Below the pieces are notes generated by a model, which worked only from the letters and a program-made list of their open reading frames with translations, ran no database searches and was not told the origin of the DNA. A program made the translations under genes and the position numbers. From contig CM055274.1 of NCBI GenBank assembly GCA_029237695.1, forward strand, positions 22,991,505-23,055,504: a stretch of 64,000 nt of DNA, written 5' to 3'. Below, piece after piece: positions 63,833 to 64,000 of this stretch (within the stretch, counting starts at the first letter, position 1; each line of letters begins with the position of its first letter). Source of the stretch: Conchocele bisecta (lineage: Eukaryota > Mollusca > Bivalvia > Lucinida > Thyasiridae).

Positions 63833-64000
63833 ATGGATACAAAAGCATTTAGCTTTAACTCTAATGCAAAGTACGCGGTCGGTGGTAAATACACGCAAAA
63901 AGACGTTGTTAACCGCCTTGTACACCCAACCGTAACGGTTAGACCGGACAGTGGCTTTGCCACCAATTTCCCTAACACGTTTGAGAAATATAGGTTGCCC
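63833..64000 (+). CDS. partial ORF running off the window, divergent from the virion-type gene
   Basis: Starts ATG at 63833 (MDTKAFSFNSNAKYAVGGKY) and is open for 56 codons to the end of the window. It is not recognised. Its start lies 15 bases from the ATG of the leftward gene at 63818, so the two share a tiny divergent promoter region. The absence of stops and ordinary composition support a gene, but the visible part is short. Confidence 0.5.
   Translation, partial: MDTKAFSFNSNAKYAVGGKYTQKDVVNRLVHPTVTVRPDSGFATNFPNTFEKYRLP

Overview
The window looks like nuclear DNA of a bivalve-type mollusc. Introns are long with GT-AG borders, the background is AT-rich, and small fold-back elements are extremely dense. 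Several tandem and dispersed repeats are of the kind I associate with mollusc genomes (the GAGTTATCTCCCTTT and AAGGGCCATAACTC arrays). The assignment is by repeat style and gene content only; no species is claimed.

Layout. 1-8.3 kb is repeats: a ~155-bp satellite, stacked fold-back elements, a 20-22-bp minisatellite and an inverted 22-bp array. 8416-9921 (+) is an F-box gene resembling FBXO33. 10-15 kb is repeat-rich intergenic DNA, including a hairpin carrying two CRE palindromes next to an array of POU-type octamers. 15150-53152 (-) is one large gene. I could thread 22 exons with matching phases into about 1,234 residues of an adhesion G-protein-coupled receptor: CUB-CUB, EGF-like repeats, hormone-receptor motif (HRM), GAIN domain with an HMT autoproteolysis site, seven transmembrane segments and a serine-rich basic tail. 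The first (signal-peptide) exon was not found. Every intron is packed with fold-back elements, yet all exons stay open and in phase.

54.8-56.1 kb (+) holds the 3' end of a Ty3/gypsy-type retrotransposon (integrase C-terminus, polypurine tract, start of the 3' LTR), joined to a truncated fold-back element. 56.1-58.7 kb is repeats.

58.8-64 kb has a different character: compact, closely spaced, intronless ORFs. It is read as the edge of an integrated virus-like (Polinton/adintovirus-type) element. Two small ORFs, one a zinc-ribbon-like protein, run rightward. Three genes run leftward: a membrane protein, a long repeat-built coiled-coil fibre-like protein with a C-terminal beta-rich head, and a small virion-type protein. 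A further ORF runs off the right edge. All three leftward genes are broken (three in-frame stops and one frameshift), so this copy is a decayed relic.

Most of the remaining sequence belongs to about a dozen fold-back/MITE families, named here A to J, plus tandem arrays, several palindromes and three tRNA-derived SINE heads. Exon borders were placed by splice consensus, phase and domain continuity; no transcript or database evidence was available.
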